A stretch of 64,000 nt of DNA, from contig JASVEC010000014.1 in assembly GCA_030770535.1 (NCBI GenBank), positions 930,001-994,000 on the forward strand. Direction: 5' to 3'. Of this stretch, positions 22,861-36,375 are shown one piece after another. Every line of letters begins with the position of its first letter. Within the stretch, counting starts at the first letter, position 1. The notes beneath the pieces were generated by a model that searched no databases, had not been told where the DNA came from, and worked only from the letters and a program-made list of their open reading frames with translations. Both the position numbers and the translations under genes were made by a program. Origin of the DNA: Batkoa obscura. Its lineage: Eukaryota > Entomophthoromycota > Entomophthoromycetes > Entomophthorales > Batkoaceae.

Positions 22861-25254
22861 ATGAAGTTCAATCTCTCTTGGTTAGTATTATTGAGCCTAC
22901 TAAGCATCACTTTTGTCCTTGGAAGTGATACTTCTAAAGATAAAGTAGTTGATATTGAATTAAAGGACAGTACTGAAGGTGTACAACTAAATGAAGAACA
23001 AATTAAAGAAATAGATCAAACTAAGAAGAAATTTCAATTTGAGGTAAAGATTCCTTATTATTATTTATCAAACTGTTTATTAACATCTTAATTTTCTATT
23101 TTAATAAAATAAATAGACCGAAGTTAGGTAACAAATTAGTTATTATTCAAATAAATCTATATGATACTAATACAATATTTTTATTATAGTCGTGTTATGA
23201 ATATTATTATTCATTCTTTATATAAAAACAAAGAAATATTTTTACGTGAATTAATCTCCAATGGTTCTGATGCATTAGATAAATTACGTTTACTCTCCTT
23301 GACCAAGAAATCCAAAGTAACTGAAGCTAAAGATTTATATTTAACAATTAAACCTGATCCCGCTACCAATACCTTAATTATTACTGATACAGGAATTGGT
23401 ATGACTTATAATGATTTAAAGAAAAATTTAGGCACTATCGCTAAATCAGGGACTGCTGATTTTATTAAACAATTTGAAAACAATAAGGATAATAACCATC
23501 TAATTGGCCAATTTGGAGTAGGGTTTTATTCTGCATTTTTAGTTGCTGATAAAGTTCAAGTAATTTCTAAAAATTCGGAAGATGAACAATATATTTGGGA
23601 ATCTTCGGCTATTTCGGATTTTACAATTGTTAAAGATCCAAGAGGTAATACTTTAGGTAGAGGTACTCAGATTACTCTATTTTTAAAAGAGGATGCCAAA
23701 GAATATTTAAAACCAGAATTTTTGGAAGAATTGATTCGTAAATATAGTGAATACATTGAATTCCCAATTTATCTTTGGAAAAAAGGAAAAGAAATTAAAA
23801 AATCTGATAAAGATAATGTAGAGAATGAAATAAAAGAAGAAACTGGAGAAGAAACTGGAGAAGAAGCCACAGAAGAAGATAAGTTAGTAGAAGGATTTCA
23901 ATTAATGAATTTAGAACCACCAATTTGGACTAAAAATCCCAAGAATGTCACTCAAGAAGAACATTTAAGATTATTTCAACGATTAAACGATAATATTGGC
24001 CAACCGCTACAACAAATTCATTTTAAAGCAGAAGGGGATAGTAATTTTAAAGCTATTATTTATGTACCTGAATTGGGCTTTGAATCTTTAAAATTACCAA
24101 AAGTCATTGATACCCCTATTAAATTACATGTCAAAAGAGTGTTTATTACAGATGATACTATTAAGTTGATTCCAGATTGGTTAGCATTCTTAAGAGGGAT
24201 TGTGGATTGTGATGATATTCCATTAAATGTATCTAGAGAAACAGTTCAAAATTCAAGATTAGTGAGAGTTATTAAGAAAAAATTATTAAATAAATCGTTT
24301 GAATTATTTGAACAAATAACTAAAGATGAAACCAAATATAAAAAATTTCTAGGTGACTTTGGAGCTCATTTAAAGAGAGGTATTCGTGAAGATGAATATC
24401 ATTCTGAAAAGATAGCTAAATTCTTAAGATTTGATTCATCTCATAAAAAATTTACTTCTTTAGATGAATATATTGAAAGAATGAAGCCAAACCAAAATAA
24501 AATTTATTTTATTACGGGTGGTTCAATGGAAGCTTTATTACGTTCCCCTTACGTTGAAAAATTAGTATCTTTAGGATATGAAGTAATTTATATGGATTTA
24601 CCAGTGGATGAATTTACAATGCAATATTTAAGAAAATATAAAGGAAAAGAATTAGTTCATGCTATTGCTGCTCAAAATGATGTCAAGGATAATAAAAAAG
24701 AATTAAATCAATTAGAAGAAGAGTACAAACCATTGATTGATTGGTTTAATGAAATATTGAAAGAAGAAGTTGAGTCCGTTAAATTATCAACAAGATTAAT
24801 TTATTCCCCAACAGCAATTACACCTTCTACATTAGGTGGATTAAGTGGTAATCAAGAAAGATTGATGAAAGCACAAGCATATGCATCTCAACAAGAAACT
24901 GAAATGAACAAATGGCTAAACGCTAAAAAAGGATTAGAATTAAATCCACATCATAAAATTATTCAAAATTTATTAGCTAAAATCAATAATAATCAAATGG
25001 ACAAAAATATGGTTGATATGGCTCATTTATTATTTCAAACTTCAATGTTAAGATCTGATTATGATTTACCTTCCCCTCAAGCTTATGCTGATAGAGTGGA
25101 AATATTAATTCGTTTACAATTAGGCTTAGATACTCAATTAGATTATCCAGATGTTAAAAATCAAAATAATGAATATCAACAAAATCAAGAAGTTAAAGTG
25201 GATGTAGATGAAGAGGATTCAATTGAAGAATTAGAAGAACATGATGAACTTTGA
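22861..25254 (+). CDS. HSP90B1: Endoplasmin, ER-resident Hsp90 (GRP94)
   Basis: Three exons: 22861-23043, an 11-nt microexon 23117-23127, and 23190-25254, giving 752 aa. A signal peptide (about residues 1-21) starts the protein and HDEL ends it, so it is an ER-lumen protein. The ATPase domain shows NKEIFLRELISNGSDALDKLR, DTGIGMT, LGTIAKSGT and GQFGVGFYSAFLVADKV. An acidic linker (about residues 275-300) with a short EETGEE repeat precedes the middle domain, which starts near PPIWTKNPKNVTQEEH and contains DDIPLNVSRE. A C-terminal dimerisation domain and an acidic tail follow. GRP94 folds secreted and membrane proteins. Budding yeast lacks it, so its presence favours an early-diverging fungal lineage. 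An ERSE-like site lies upstream. Confidence 0.96.
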
Positions 25255-25324
25255 GTAAACAAATAAAATATTATATCTTAATTGTTATTCTTGTTATTCT
25301 TATTATTCTTATTTCTATTTAATC

Positions 25325-28300
25325 TTATTTCTTTTTAATGGAGTTTTTTAATCCAGTTAAAGATAGAGCAATTAAATGAGCTGTACCAATCATTGGTTTT
25401 AATAATAATATAGGAGTAGCTTGTAATAAAGCATGAGTTGAAACTAAATTAGTTTCATTATGTTGCTGTAACTCTTGATTATTATGATTACCAATTATTA
25501 AATTATTATTATTTAAATTACGATTAAACGATTTTAATCCTAATTCAAATCCTAATTAAATAAATCATTATTAATATTGAATTCTCTTGTTTTAATAAAA
25601 AGATATTATAAGTATTACCTTCTTTCAATCCATTTGGTTGTTCATTTTGTTGTTGGTTTGTATTTTTAGCTCCTAATGCTGCTCCTGCTCCTTCCAGTAT
25701 TTGATGTACAGAATTGGCTATTGTAGATGAAAATCTCAAAGCTTCAAAGGTAGTTACTTTCAATAAATTGTATGTTCCTAATTTAACGCCTATAATAATA
25801 TTAATACTATTAAATAATATTAATATTAATTGTCATTTACCTTTTAATACTTTTCCTTCATTTTTGAATTGTTGTAAAGGTAACTGAATAAAATCTTTAA
25901 TTCCGTTAGATAAATTATAAATGGGCTGAATTTGTTTTAATCCACCAATCATTGTTGGTAATTGATGATTAATTATATTAGGTAACCAACAATTTAATAT
26001 ATTTTCAAATAATTGATCAATACCTTCAATCTAAAATAGAATAGAATTAATAATAGAATTGATAAACAATAATAAAATAATTATATTTAATTTCGATTCT
26101 ATAAATTAGCTAAAAAATAACATACCCCATTTAATTCAATATTTAATAACTTTAATTGAGCTTCTTTAAAAGAAAACAAATTTAATATTTCATAATATTG
26201 CCCATTTTTAAAATTCATTAAATCTATTGATTTGGGTTGGTAATCGATAATCAACTGAATTTCATTAATTTTGATATATTGAAAGTATATTTTATTTAAT
26301 AATTTTGTAGTTTCGTTATTATTATTATTATCCATACTATCTTCACTTACTCTACCTGTTTCATTAGAGATGGTTGAGTTATTTTCATTTTCAAATAATT
26401 GTATCAAGAACAAAATACTATTTTGATTAATAAATAATCGTAGTGGTAATAAATCCATCTAAAAAATTTGAAAAAAGTAAATTATCAATAACTATGGAAT
26501 AGGAAATAAATAATAACTTACACTAAATCTATACTCGACGTTTGAATCATTCAAACTAATACTAGTAAGTTCTAAATTGAATATATAATCTTTAAATCCC
26601 TTATTAAACGAAATGAATTTTTGATATTTATCTTTTTGGAAATGATCCAAAATATTGAATTCGTTTACTTCAATATTAAATTTTGATTGAATATCGCCCA
26701 TAATAAATTGAATATAATTTAATTTGAATTGATTTAGTTGAATTTCAATACATTCTTTTTGATCTATTTCATCAAAACAACTACCTTTAAAAAATTGAAT
26801 ATTCAAATTGAATTCTTTAACATTCAATTTCATAGAATAGTTGCAAACTAAATTATCCTCCATTTCATTAAGATTATGCTGTATTGTACTAAAATAATCT
26901 TCCACTAATTCAAACGGTTCAATGTCTAGTATTTTAACTTTTTCCATGCTATTCTTATTATTAATATTATCATAATTACAATTCTCATTTTCCCATTCTT
27001 CATCCGATTTGTCATTGAAGTTTAAATGATCAAAATAGTCCATATCAATATTTGTTGGTGATAATAACTCATTAAAATTAATTTCAATTTCAGTTTCATT
27101 TGTACTATAAGAGTTATTATTTCTTGTTTCAGGTCGAGGTGGTAAATTGGGTGGCATTTCAAATGCATGGTTATCTATTGTATCTAATATAACACGGGTT
27201 CATTATTTATTTTTAATAAAATTTGGTCTAACTTACCTAATATATTAAAATCTAAGTTGGCTTCTATTTGAATATCTGATTCTTTGATTTCATGGCTTCC
27301 ATCAATGAATCTAAATCAAATTAATACAAATAAATAAATAGTTTATATCCAATATTATAAATTACTCATTGTCATCATAATCACTGCTATTATTACTATT
27401 ACTATTATTGTTATCGTTATCACTATCATTGTGGTTATTATTATTGTTATTATTATTGAATTTTTGAGTTATTTTCTCCAACAATAAAGTTAATATTTGA
27501 ATGGAATCTTTATATAGCTGTATATCAAAGGATTGATTATCACATTGAATATCAATATGAGGTACTTCATTTCCGCTATTGATTATTTTAACTAATATAG
27601 AAAGGTAACTTAAATATCCAATTTGAATGAATCCTTGTTTCTAATTTAAGATATTAAAATAGTTAATACAGCTCTATTATTATGCTTATAACAGTATAAT
27701 GAATATTACCTTCCATAATTGAATACTTGATTGTTTTTTATTATTAAATTGACTTGAATACATAAATTTATGATTTTCTGCTTTACGGTATCTCAATGGT
27801 ATTTTTTCTTTTTGGATTAATAATTGATTATTGATCATGATTTTCATACTTTGGATTCCTGCTTTAATTTGGATTTCGGGGTTGGGATTAAATATTGTTG
27901 TTGATAACTAATAAAAAATGTTTGGTTTTATTATTATTATTGTGTATTAGTTATATATAAATTAATTACTTTAAATTGTTCAAATAAAAATGATAAATTT
28001 TCCTCTTCACTTTTAAACAAACATGTCAAATCATCAATATTAACCGATACTTTGGCTCTTATTAATGTATTACTAATTGGTGTTAACTAAATAATAAATA
28101 GATAATATGAATAGATAATATAAGTAATTAATGTAAATAATAAAATAAACTTACCCCTTTTTCATCTGGATTGCCAAAGGAAATGAAATCTACTAACCAT
28201 TGTTCATTATGATTCAAACTTAATTGTAATCCCTTTAGTGAAATATTAATGGAACTTTCTTTGATGTGACTTAATGGTGGTTCAAGTGATGAAAAAAATG

Positions 28301-31300
28301 TAATTGAAAAATTATTTTTAACCTAAAAAAAGGAGTAAATACTATATAATAATAATGATAATAAACTCACGTGATTTAAGAAAGTAGGAGAAATTATCGG
28401 GTTTTTTTGTTCCAAATCGTTAATTAAATAAAATTCGTCTGCTTCAATATGACAATACGTTTGATTCTAATAAAAATTCAATATTAATTAAAAATAATAA
28501 AAAATTGTATTAATTGAATTAAATAAAATTAGTTACCTTTCCTTGAAATTTACTACTTGAAAAAAATCGACATTCTGAAAAATTAATTGTATATGAATTA
28601 TCACATTCTCCTGTTTTGAAATCTAATTGAATATCCACTAAAAAAATAATTAATAAAATTTTAAATAATATTTAATAAACAATATTACAATGAGGCATAG
28701 CAACAATTAAACATAATAAGGAAGATAAATTTAAATTATTCCCTTCATTATCAAATTTTTCTTCAGTATTTGAAAATGTCGTTGATCTATATTTTGAAGC
28801 ATAATCTTCTTCAGCTGTAAAAAAAGAATTTGAATCCTCAAATTCTAATTCCATCTCTTTAAATTTTAAAAAATGAGGCTCATAAGAAGATATATCATTG
28901 ACTAAAAATTGATTTCTGTCATAATGTAATTTGTCAAATTTAATTAATATTGTTTGAAAATGAGTGGAGACAATAACTTTAGTAAAATTCAATACTTTTT
29001 GTTTAAACTCCATTACTTCTTCTTCATAACCTTTAAGTAATAATTTAACTTCCCCTTCAATAAATCCTTGAAATACTTTTGGAAATGGTACTGGTAATGC
29101 TGTTGATGGTGATAATGAAGTGTCAAAATAATTAGGATTCCGATTAATGATTATAGGTGAACTAATTCTTTCTGTTATATTTTCATTACTTAATAAAGTA
29201 ATATCTAAATTCGGTAAACCTAGTTTTTCATATCCTTCCATTGGAGAAATACTCAAAAAACAATAAATTTCATTTTCTTTTCTTAAATATAATGAAATAT
29301 CTAATAAATGATAATCAATTTTAAATGAAATCTCTTCTTTTTCTTCATTATTATTAATTATCTTTGGATAAATAATTCTTGGTTTTAAAATATCCATTAT
29401 CCAAAAATCTTGATGTATTCGTCCAATTCTATAAAACCATTAATATTAATGTTTAATTTAATTTATTAATATATAATAGAAACTTACTTATGATTTAATA
29501 AGATATCTTCCCCGAGTACAGTTGCTGGTGTAAATATAATTAAACGAACAAAATTGGATTTTAACTCAATTTCCCAATTTTTTTTCTTTTTAGGTGAATT
29601 ATTGTTTCTCATATCCAAGTCATTCATTATGTAAATATCATCAAATATGTTATTATTGGATGTATTAAAATTAATGTTGTTATATTTATCACTTTCCTCT
29701 TTACTAGGGTTATTTACAAAAAATGGCATCAGCATATGATAATAATACTCAAATCGATCAATCATTCTAGGATCAACACGTAAACATATAGGCTCTCCAT
29801 CAATAATGCATGTGTTTTTTAAATCTAATTTATTATTATTATTATAATTGTTGTTAAAGATTGAACTCATTTCGTATATAATAAATAATAAAACTTACTT
29901 AAAAATAGTTGAATCTTTAATTGAAATTTAACTTCATCAATATAGTCATCCGGATCAAAAGAGAAAGAGTTATTGTTAGAATCTAAACTATTTGAATATA
30001 AAGAAGGTATTCCAGAAGAAATTATATTGTCTTGATCCACATTAACCTTACCATCTTTTGTAACAACAGGTAATTTTATTAAATAATCTGTTGAACTTTG
30101 AAGTTCTTCATCAAAATATAGAATTGGTAGATAACTATCTTTTTGAAAACTGAATTGATTTTCTAATAGCTCAGCCTCATTTTCAAAATATGAAAGATAT
30201 TCGTCTATCATTAGCTTTTGGAAATTGAAATTTAATTGAATATCTTTTCTGTAACTCCCTTCATAAATACTTTCAATAGATACCATTGGTGGTCTTGGCA
30301 CACTAGCGAACTCAACTATAATTACTTCAGAAAATAATCTTAAGTGTGAATGTTTTGTTGCTTCGAATTCAGCTTCAAAACTTTGAGGTAAATAAAACAA
30401 TTGAATGTTAATCTTTTTAATTTCCATAAATACTTTTAAATAAATATCCTCGACTTCTTCTTTATTTTCTTTCTCGTTATTCTTAACTCCATTTTTATTA
30501 ATAATTTCATTTATATTATCAATAAAACATAATATTTCCTTAGCCTGCTTGGGTGATATTAATAATTCCATACTATTTAATTCCATTTCTAAAGTACAAT
30601 TGTTGAATTTTTTTGCAAATAGTGATGACGTCCTTTCACTCTCTTTGTCTGATAATCCAATTAACTTAAGTAAAACACCTTCGCCTTTTAATAGAAGGTC
30701 TGAATTGAAAAATAGTTTTAGTTCGTTGACTTCAAACACTCTAGCAATAGGATTCTTATCAATATCATTTGCTGCTAATAATAAATCTTCATTGCATATT
30801 AAACTGTCTACTTTTAGTACTATTTTATTATTATTGTTTGGTAGCTTGATACTTATTTGGACATCATAAATACAAACTTTTAACATTTTAACTATACTCT
30901 CAATCCAACCACTTATCATGGATGCTTTTTCAGCGCTATCTTTAACCTCTGGTATATCTGGTATCTCATCACCTTGTTCAACAATAAAACTATTTGCCAT
31001 AAATAAACTCGATTCCCCGATACTGGACTTTAAATCAAATTCTTCTTTTAAAATTAACAATTGACTTAAAAAAGTTATTGGAATTTTACCTTTTATTATC
31101 GTTTCTACTTGTTGTAATTCCAACTCAACGTTTAGACCAGATAAAATTACACAACTAGGTTGGGCAATTGCACGCCAAGGAATCGATAATTCCAATTTAT
31201 CAATCTTTCCACTTAAAAACTTAAAGGGTAGGTTTGGTAATAGTTCATTAATAGCCTAAAGACAGTTATATTAAATATAAAAAAGACGAAATATTTACTT

Positions 31301-31484
31301 TTGGATCAATTTCCAATTGAAATAATTTAAACTTTGAATCATTTCTATCTAATTGAAAATCCTGATCTTTAATATCATTTAGTAAAAAGGAACCCAAAAC
31401 CCATTTTAAAATGTAGCTGCTTAATCTCTTATGTAGACTTTCACCTCCCATTAACCCGGTTATATAATCGCTGATCCCTTGCAT
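25325..31484 (-). CDS. ATG2: Autophagy-related protein 2 (lipid-transfer protein)
   Basis: A minus-strand gene with a dozen or more short introns, start ATG at 31484 and stop at 25325-25327, roughly 1,700 aa. The chorein-type N-terminus reads HKRLSSYILKWVLGSFLL, then FQLEIDPK, joined by a clean GT-AG intron to AINELLPNLPFKFLSGKIDK and LELSIPWRAI. The C-terminus is diagnostic for ATG2 rather than VPS13: VTTFEALRFSSTIANSVHQILEG, then ATPILLLKPMIGTAHLIALS and LTGLKNSIKKK. Size fits ATG2 (~1,600-1,900 aa), not VPS13 (~3,000). ATG2 bridges ER exit sites and the growing phagophore and moves lipids with ATG9 and ATG18. The gene converges on GRP94, with only 70 bp between stop codons. Coding segments are visible at 31297-31484, 29895-31255, 29484-29870, 28672-29397, 26492-27157 and 26099-26458; other exon borders were not fixed. 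Confidence 0.88.
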
Positions 31485-31922
31485 TTCTTTTCTTTAAAAA
31501 TTGCTTAGTTTTAGATTATTTTACAAAAAAATCAAGATAACTTTTTTACCCAATTCTGTGACTGCTGGTTTAATCAATACAAATTTGTGCAAAATGATAT
31601 CTAATTTTAGTCAGTTTTGTAAATTATAAGCTCAAATATATAATAGTTAACAATAATTTGTATAATTTATAAAATATTTTGTTGTGCTAATTAAAAGCTG
31701 TCATAAATTTTAAATTTTAAATGGATAGTTAATTATTGTACACTTGAACTTAAACTATGTTAGTTTAAATTGATTATGCTAATTGGGCTATTGATTTTCA
31801 CTGTTACATTCTAGTTTAAGATTTATGCTTTAATTTTAAAAACTTTTTATTATTTCAAATTGTTTCAATTAAATAAAAATATATATGAATTTGTATTTTA
31901 GAATATTGGCTATTAAAAACAA
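31485..31922. other. Spacer between ATG2 and the regulator array
   Basis: AT-rich, no gene seen. It holds the ATG2 promoter on one side and the decayed 5' flank of a dead regulator on the other. Confidence 0.35.
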
Positions 31923-32476
31923 ATGAACCGCTATTAATAAAACGAACAAGAATTAGACCAGCATGGGACCAATATCATATTGGAGAATGAAAAAGTGATG
32001 TAATAATGTCTGCTTGTACTAGGTGTAAAGGAAAAAGACTAACATGTACAAAGGATTGAAAGAGCAAGCGAAAACCACGTATGCATAACAACCAAGTCTT
32101 TCATTCACAATCCTTTTTACCATCTCAATCAAGCAAAAGGAAAAGGAAAGAAAAAGTGGAGTGTACTTTACTTAAGAGTCAACAATATCTTAATCCGTAT
32201 AATATATATATAAGTGGGCATCGACCTGATTCTAACGCTTCTGTTGTCTCTGCTTTTCCATTTAAAATGTTTCATTGTTCTATTGTAATTGGCTAAAACT
32301 CTTATTTTTTTATAAAATCACTTCAAGCCAGTGCCTTGATAAGTTTTTTAGTGACTTGCCGTTATTTAATTTAATATGTACTACAATCAAAAAGAATATT
32401 GATATTTATAATATCATGTCACAACTATTAACTCTTATTTTCAAAGGATTGATTTATTATTGCCATTATTTACATA

Positions 32477-32574
32477 TGAGGGTATATTTCTGTATTTAAA
32501 GATTTTACTAATAGTTTTTCTACTCGAATGGTGTTTAGAGATAGAAAAAATAACGAAATAGAAAAACATCCCTA
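32477..32574 (+). repeat. TATA-MITE copy 10, degenerate
   Basis: About 98 bp, the most diverged copy (TGAGGGTATA start, GTGTTTAGAGATAG core). It sits inside a dead regulator. Confidence 0.7.
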
Positions 32575-33121
32575 TTTGATATCCATGGCTTGTAGAAAAA
32601 GGATCAAAAAAAGTCAGTGTCAAATAAAAAAAACCAATCAAAATAGCAAGGCAATTAATGTCGTTAGCCTAATCTATCTATCATAAATGTACTAAGTTTT
32701 TTTAAACATCTTTTTGATTCCTTATCGCATATTAGGCCTTTAAATATCAATAATTCAAAAGTAATAAAAGTAATTTATCAGTAAGCTCATTAGATAGTAA
32801 CACTGAAATCCCAATCCATAAACTTGTATTGATTAAGAAATACATTTTCAGTAAAGGGTTATGCAACTATATCGATATACTTATTATGTTAAAATCGTTC
32901 GTTATTCCAGTTGGGTACTTTTATATAATGTACAATATTTAGCATTTCATAGTCATAAAGGAGATTTGCTCTTCAAATATATAACAGGCATAAAACCAAA
33001 AGATATGCATCTATTGGAAACTAATACTTAATCTTTTGTCCTCCATAATCCCAATTTAAAACCCAAACATTATTCCTTAATTAGATATTTTGCCTTTTTG
33101 TTAACTATTGACAGTATCATT

Positions 33122-33219
33122 TGAGGATGCGTTTTTATGTTTAAGAGTTCTACCAACAGTCTTTCCACTCAAATAGTGCTTAAAAGATGGAAAAAGCAAT
33201 TAAACTAAAAACATCCCCA
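33122..33219 (+). repeat. TATA-MITE copy 11
   Basis: 98 bp with ends TGAGGATG and CATCCCCA. It interrupts the C-terminal part of the same dead regulator. Confidence 0.8.
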
Positions 33220-33361
33220 TTCCTTATTTTAAATCGATAGCCAATGCTAATGTTTTATTTGATCAAACACTGGTCCAACTTATTCGATTATCTAAAAATA
33301 ATAGCATAAAGTTACTATTCGTCATTAGTATTATAATACAAACTGCTACCAAGAAATAAAA

Positions 33362-34109
33362 TCGACAAAAGTTTATTTTTGTTCAAAAATTTTAATTCTT
33401 GTATACTAAATTCAAAGTTGCTTACAGATTGTACAAAATAGTAAAAAGAGGATATTTCAAAATAAATTATAAAATATATTAAAACTATTAAACAAGTGTC
33501 ATTGTAGTAATAGATTGTTTGATATAAACTATTTTCTAACTTGATGAATTTTGAAGTAAAAATTTAGAAATTCTATTGAATTAATTTCAAATCAAACAAA
33601 ATAGTGATTATCTTTTAGTGTTGTTCTTTTAATTGCAAGTCGCACAGAAGTTAATAATGGAACAAATTTCTGGTTTCGATTGTTCCATAATAATTTCTTT
33701 CACCAATTTTTTTGAATTCTACCTACTATTTGACTTTGTTCCACCTTAACGACTTCTACCCTTACATGTTATATTAGATTAATAAAATATAAAGTCCTTT
33801 GGGTTTTGAATTTAAAAATAATAATGGAATACTGAGCCTAAAATTTACTCTAATCAATGTTAATTATGTAATACGTATGAATTTTTCAAATGATATTTGA
33901 TCACAATTGAAGCGTCGTTTAACCCCTTGAGCGCCGTCAGCTTTTATAAAAACTGCTACAGTTAACCCTTTAAAGCAAATTTATTCTAAGTAGCCTTTAA
34001 CCAATAAAGCTTAGAAATTGATTTGGTTAGCTTAACTTTTTGAACTTTATTGGTTAAATGCCATCTTTAAGTACAACGAAAATATCCTCCTTAATCGCTT
34101 AATAGTATA
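33362..34109. other. Spacer with a possible gene relic
   Basis: Mostly AT-rich. On the minus strand, about 33790-33600, a short stretch reads like coding sequence (VRVEVVKVEQSQIVGRIQKN, then a stop and LLTSVRLAIKRTTLKD). It is too short and broken to name. Confidence 0.25.
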
Positions 34110-34203
34110 TAGGAATATGTTTTTTTGTTTAAGAACTTTACTGATCTTTCTGTTCAAATAGCGCTTAAAAAATTAAAAAAAACAATGAAAAAAAACATCA
34201 CCA
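34110..34203 (+). repeat. TATA-MITE copy 12
   Basis: 94 bp, slightly shortened, flanked by TATA on the right. It lies just outside the inverted pseudogene copy. Confidence 0.75.
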
Positions 34204-34317
34204 TATAGTTTTTTACAGTTGTTTACATCAGGAATATTTGTAAGAATATCAGCCAAACCTTATCTTTATAGACATTTACAATCAATATCGAAAGAATCCA
34301 TTTTGACTAAAACATAA

Positions 34318-35940
34318 TTAGAGTAGTATGTGGCCAATATTATAAATCAAAAAAGTAACGTAACTTGTTAATACCAACTTGTAGTTGTAAAAAAAGGGCT
34401 AACATGTACTGGGGAACAAAAAGCGAGAAAAAGGTCAGTAATGTGTGATAATGAAGCTTTTCATTCCAAATTATTTTTATTATTCTAAACAAATAAAGAG
34501 GAAACCAGAAAATATTAAAGGTGATCCTATTTTAAGACTTATACAGATGGAAAGTGATTTGATTCTAATGCTACAATTAGCTTTGCTTTTCCGATCAAAA
34601 CATTTCATTTTCCGATTATTTGTACTAAAGATTCTTGTTTTTTTATAGAGTAACTCTAACCCGATACTCTAATTCATTTTTTAGTCAAATCCCATTATTG
34701 AAGTCAACAAACACTGTTATAGATCAAAGTATTAATGTTTACACTATCATATTACGAGTTATTTGTATTGTTTTGAAAGAGTCAATGTATTATTACTAGT
34801 ATTTGATTATAACCAATTTATGAATAAGAAAAGAGATATTGTATTGATTTATTCCATGATGTTAGTTACTTTGAACTACATTGATAGTAACAAAAGTTTA
34901 CCAAGTTTGAGGACATTCTTAAAAGATAAATTATTAAAGCATTCTCGATAAAGTCAACTAAAGACTAATTTAAGCACTATCTACTCAATGATTGTACTGG
35001 TGAATCGAGTAAGAGGGATAAGTTTAGCATTATCATATGATTATTATTCCAATTTACATAACTACTGCATATTGTTAGACTTGGATATAAATTATAGAAG
35101 TGACAATAAATGAAAGTTGTGTTGTTTAGTAGCAATGATTTTACTGTCAATCAACAACCCTTGTTCTACAATATTGTTTGGTATTTACAGTTTTTGGAAA
35201 AGAGACGAAATAGTTCCAGAGCTGAATACGGATAAGCTATTTGAAATGTCAATGGTATCAGTGGTATCAATATTGTCAATATATCCGAATTATTGGTATA
35301 GTTGTAGAATAACTTGTAACCACTTTTGATTCAGTAGTGAATATCACTATACTAAATATAAGTAACTCGAAAGCACTGAAAATCAGTTGATTGTTAGAAA
35401 ATGTGTTGTATTCTATTACTAAAAAGATAATATCTAAATACGAAGTGACCAAAGAAGACATTCTAAATAAAGTATTAAATGAAACTATTAATACCACTAT
35501 TAATCATATTGAAACAATACATTATTCTATTTGGACAATTTTATATCATGTTAAAGGTTTAGTATCCTCTAGTAGTAAAGATTGTTTACTTTTAGGATAT
35601 AAGATTATTGAGAAACTAAAAGATATTTGTCTTTTACAAAATGATAGCCAGCGTTTGATTGTTCATAATTTTTAGTTCAAACTTCAAATGTTATTCTTTG
35701 ATTTAATATTTTGGGTATTTATTGATATTTGATAATACTTTTACTTTTATTCATTCAAAATAGTTTGATAGTAGCTATGATTTATTTGATCAGATATTGG
35801 ACTAACTTGGTAAGCTGTCCAAAGACAACAAGATGTTTTTACTATCTGTTATTGATTTTACAATACAAACTGATATCAAGAAATAGAATTAAAATAGGCT
35901 TGCTCTTACTTAATGATCATATTATCTTTATGATTTTAAG
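34318..35940 (+). pseudogene. Dead Zn(II)2Cys6 paralogue, right inverted copy
   Basis: A near-identical, oppositely oriented copy of 12526-14160. Matching segments at 34763-34951, 35117-35329 and 35391-35675 differ from the left copy by 0, 1 and 2 residues, and the same stops separate them. Divergence rises sharply just upstream of about 34340 and downstream of about 35930, which marks the duplication borders. The intact paralogue 2 follows directly in the same orientation. Confidence 0.88.
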
Positions 35941-36375
35941 CTGCTAAAAAATGAGCAAACTACTAGAATTTTTTTATAAATTATTGGTAAATATAAGGAT
36001 GACATTGAAATAGTATTACTACCATTAAAAGCACTCAGTTAATTAAGTTCAAGATCTTACAAAATTTTAATGAATTGTTTATTTTATTTTGTTTAACTAC
36101 ATTAATTTTATTTGAGAATTTTCAATAATGAAAAGTTAATATTGTTAGTGCTTATCTTTAGTAAAACTTGTAAAAATAAAACTTGTAAATAAAACTGGAA
36201 AGTCGAGTCTTATTTGTGATCTTTCCCTTATTTCTATTCTAGTTAGAATTAGGGGGTTAACTATTTTGAAAACATACTAAATCAATATTTAAATTGCAAT
36301 AAAATCTTTTTTACACCCCTTTTATTGCTTAAATTGTATCTTTTAAATAAACGCTTTGAATATCTATAACTAAAG

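Larger units (their letters stand above)
31923..33361 (+). pseudogene. Dead Zn(II)2Cys6 paralogue with two MITE insertions
   Basis: It begins MNEPLLIKRTRIRPAWDQY: the first two zinc-cluster cysteines are Trp and Tyr, and an early stop follows. The second half of the cluster (CTRCKGKRLTC) and the linker survive. A MITE lies at 32477-32574 with a large part of the middle region missing beside it, and another at 33122-33219. The C-terminal tail is recognisable to about 33361 by comparison with the intact members. Confidence 0.8.

Noticed and set aside
25325-31484. VPS13 as the identity of the chorein-type gene
   Set aside because: The C-terminal LLLKPMIGTAHLI-type block and the ~1,700-aa size fit ATG2, while VPS13 is far longer and ends differently.
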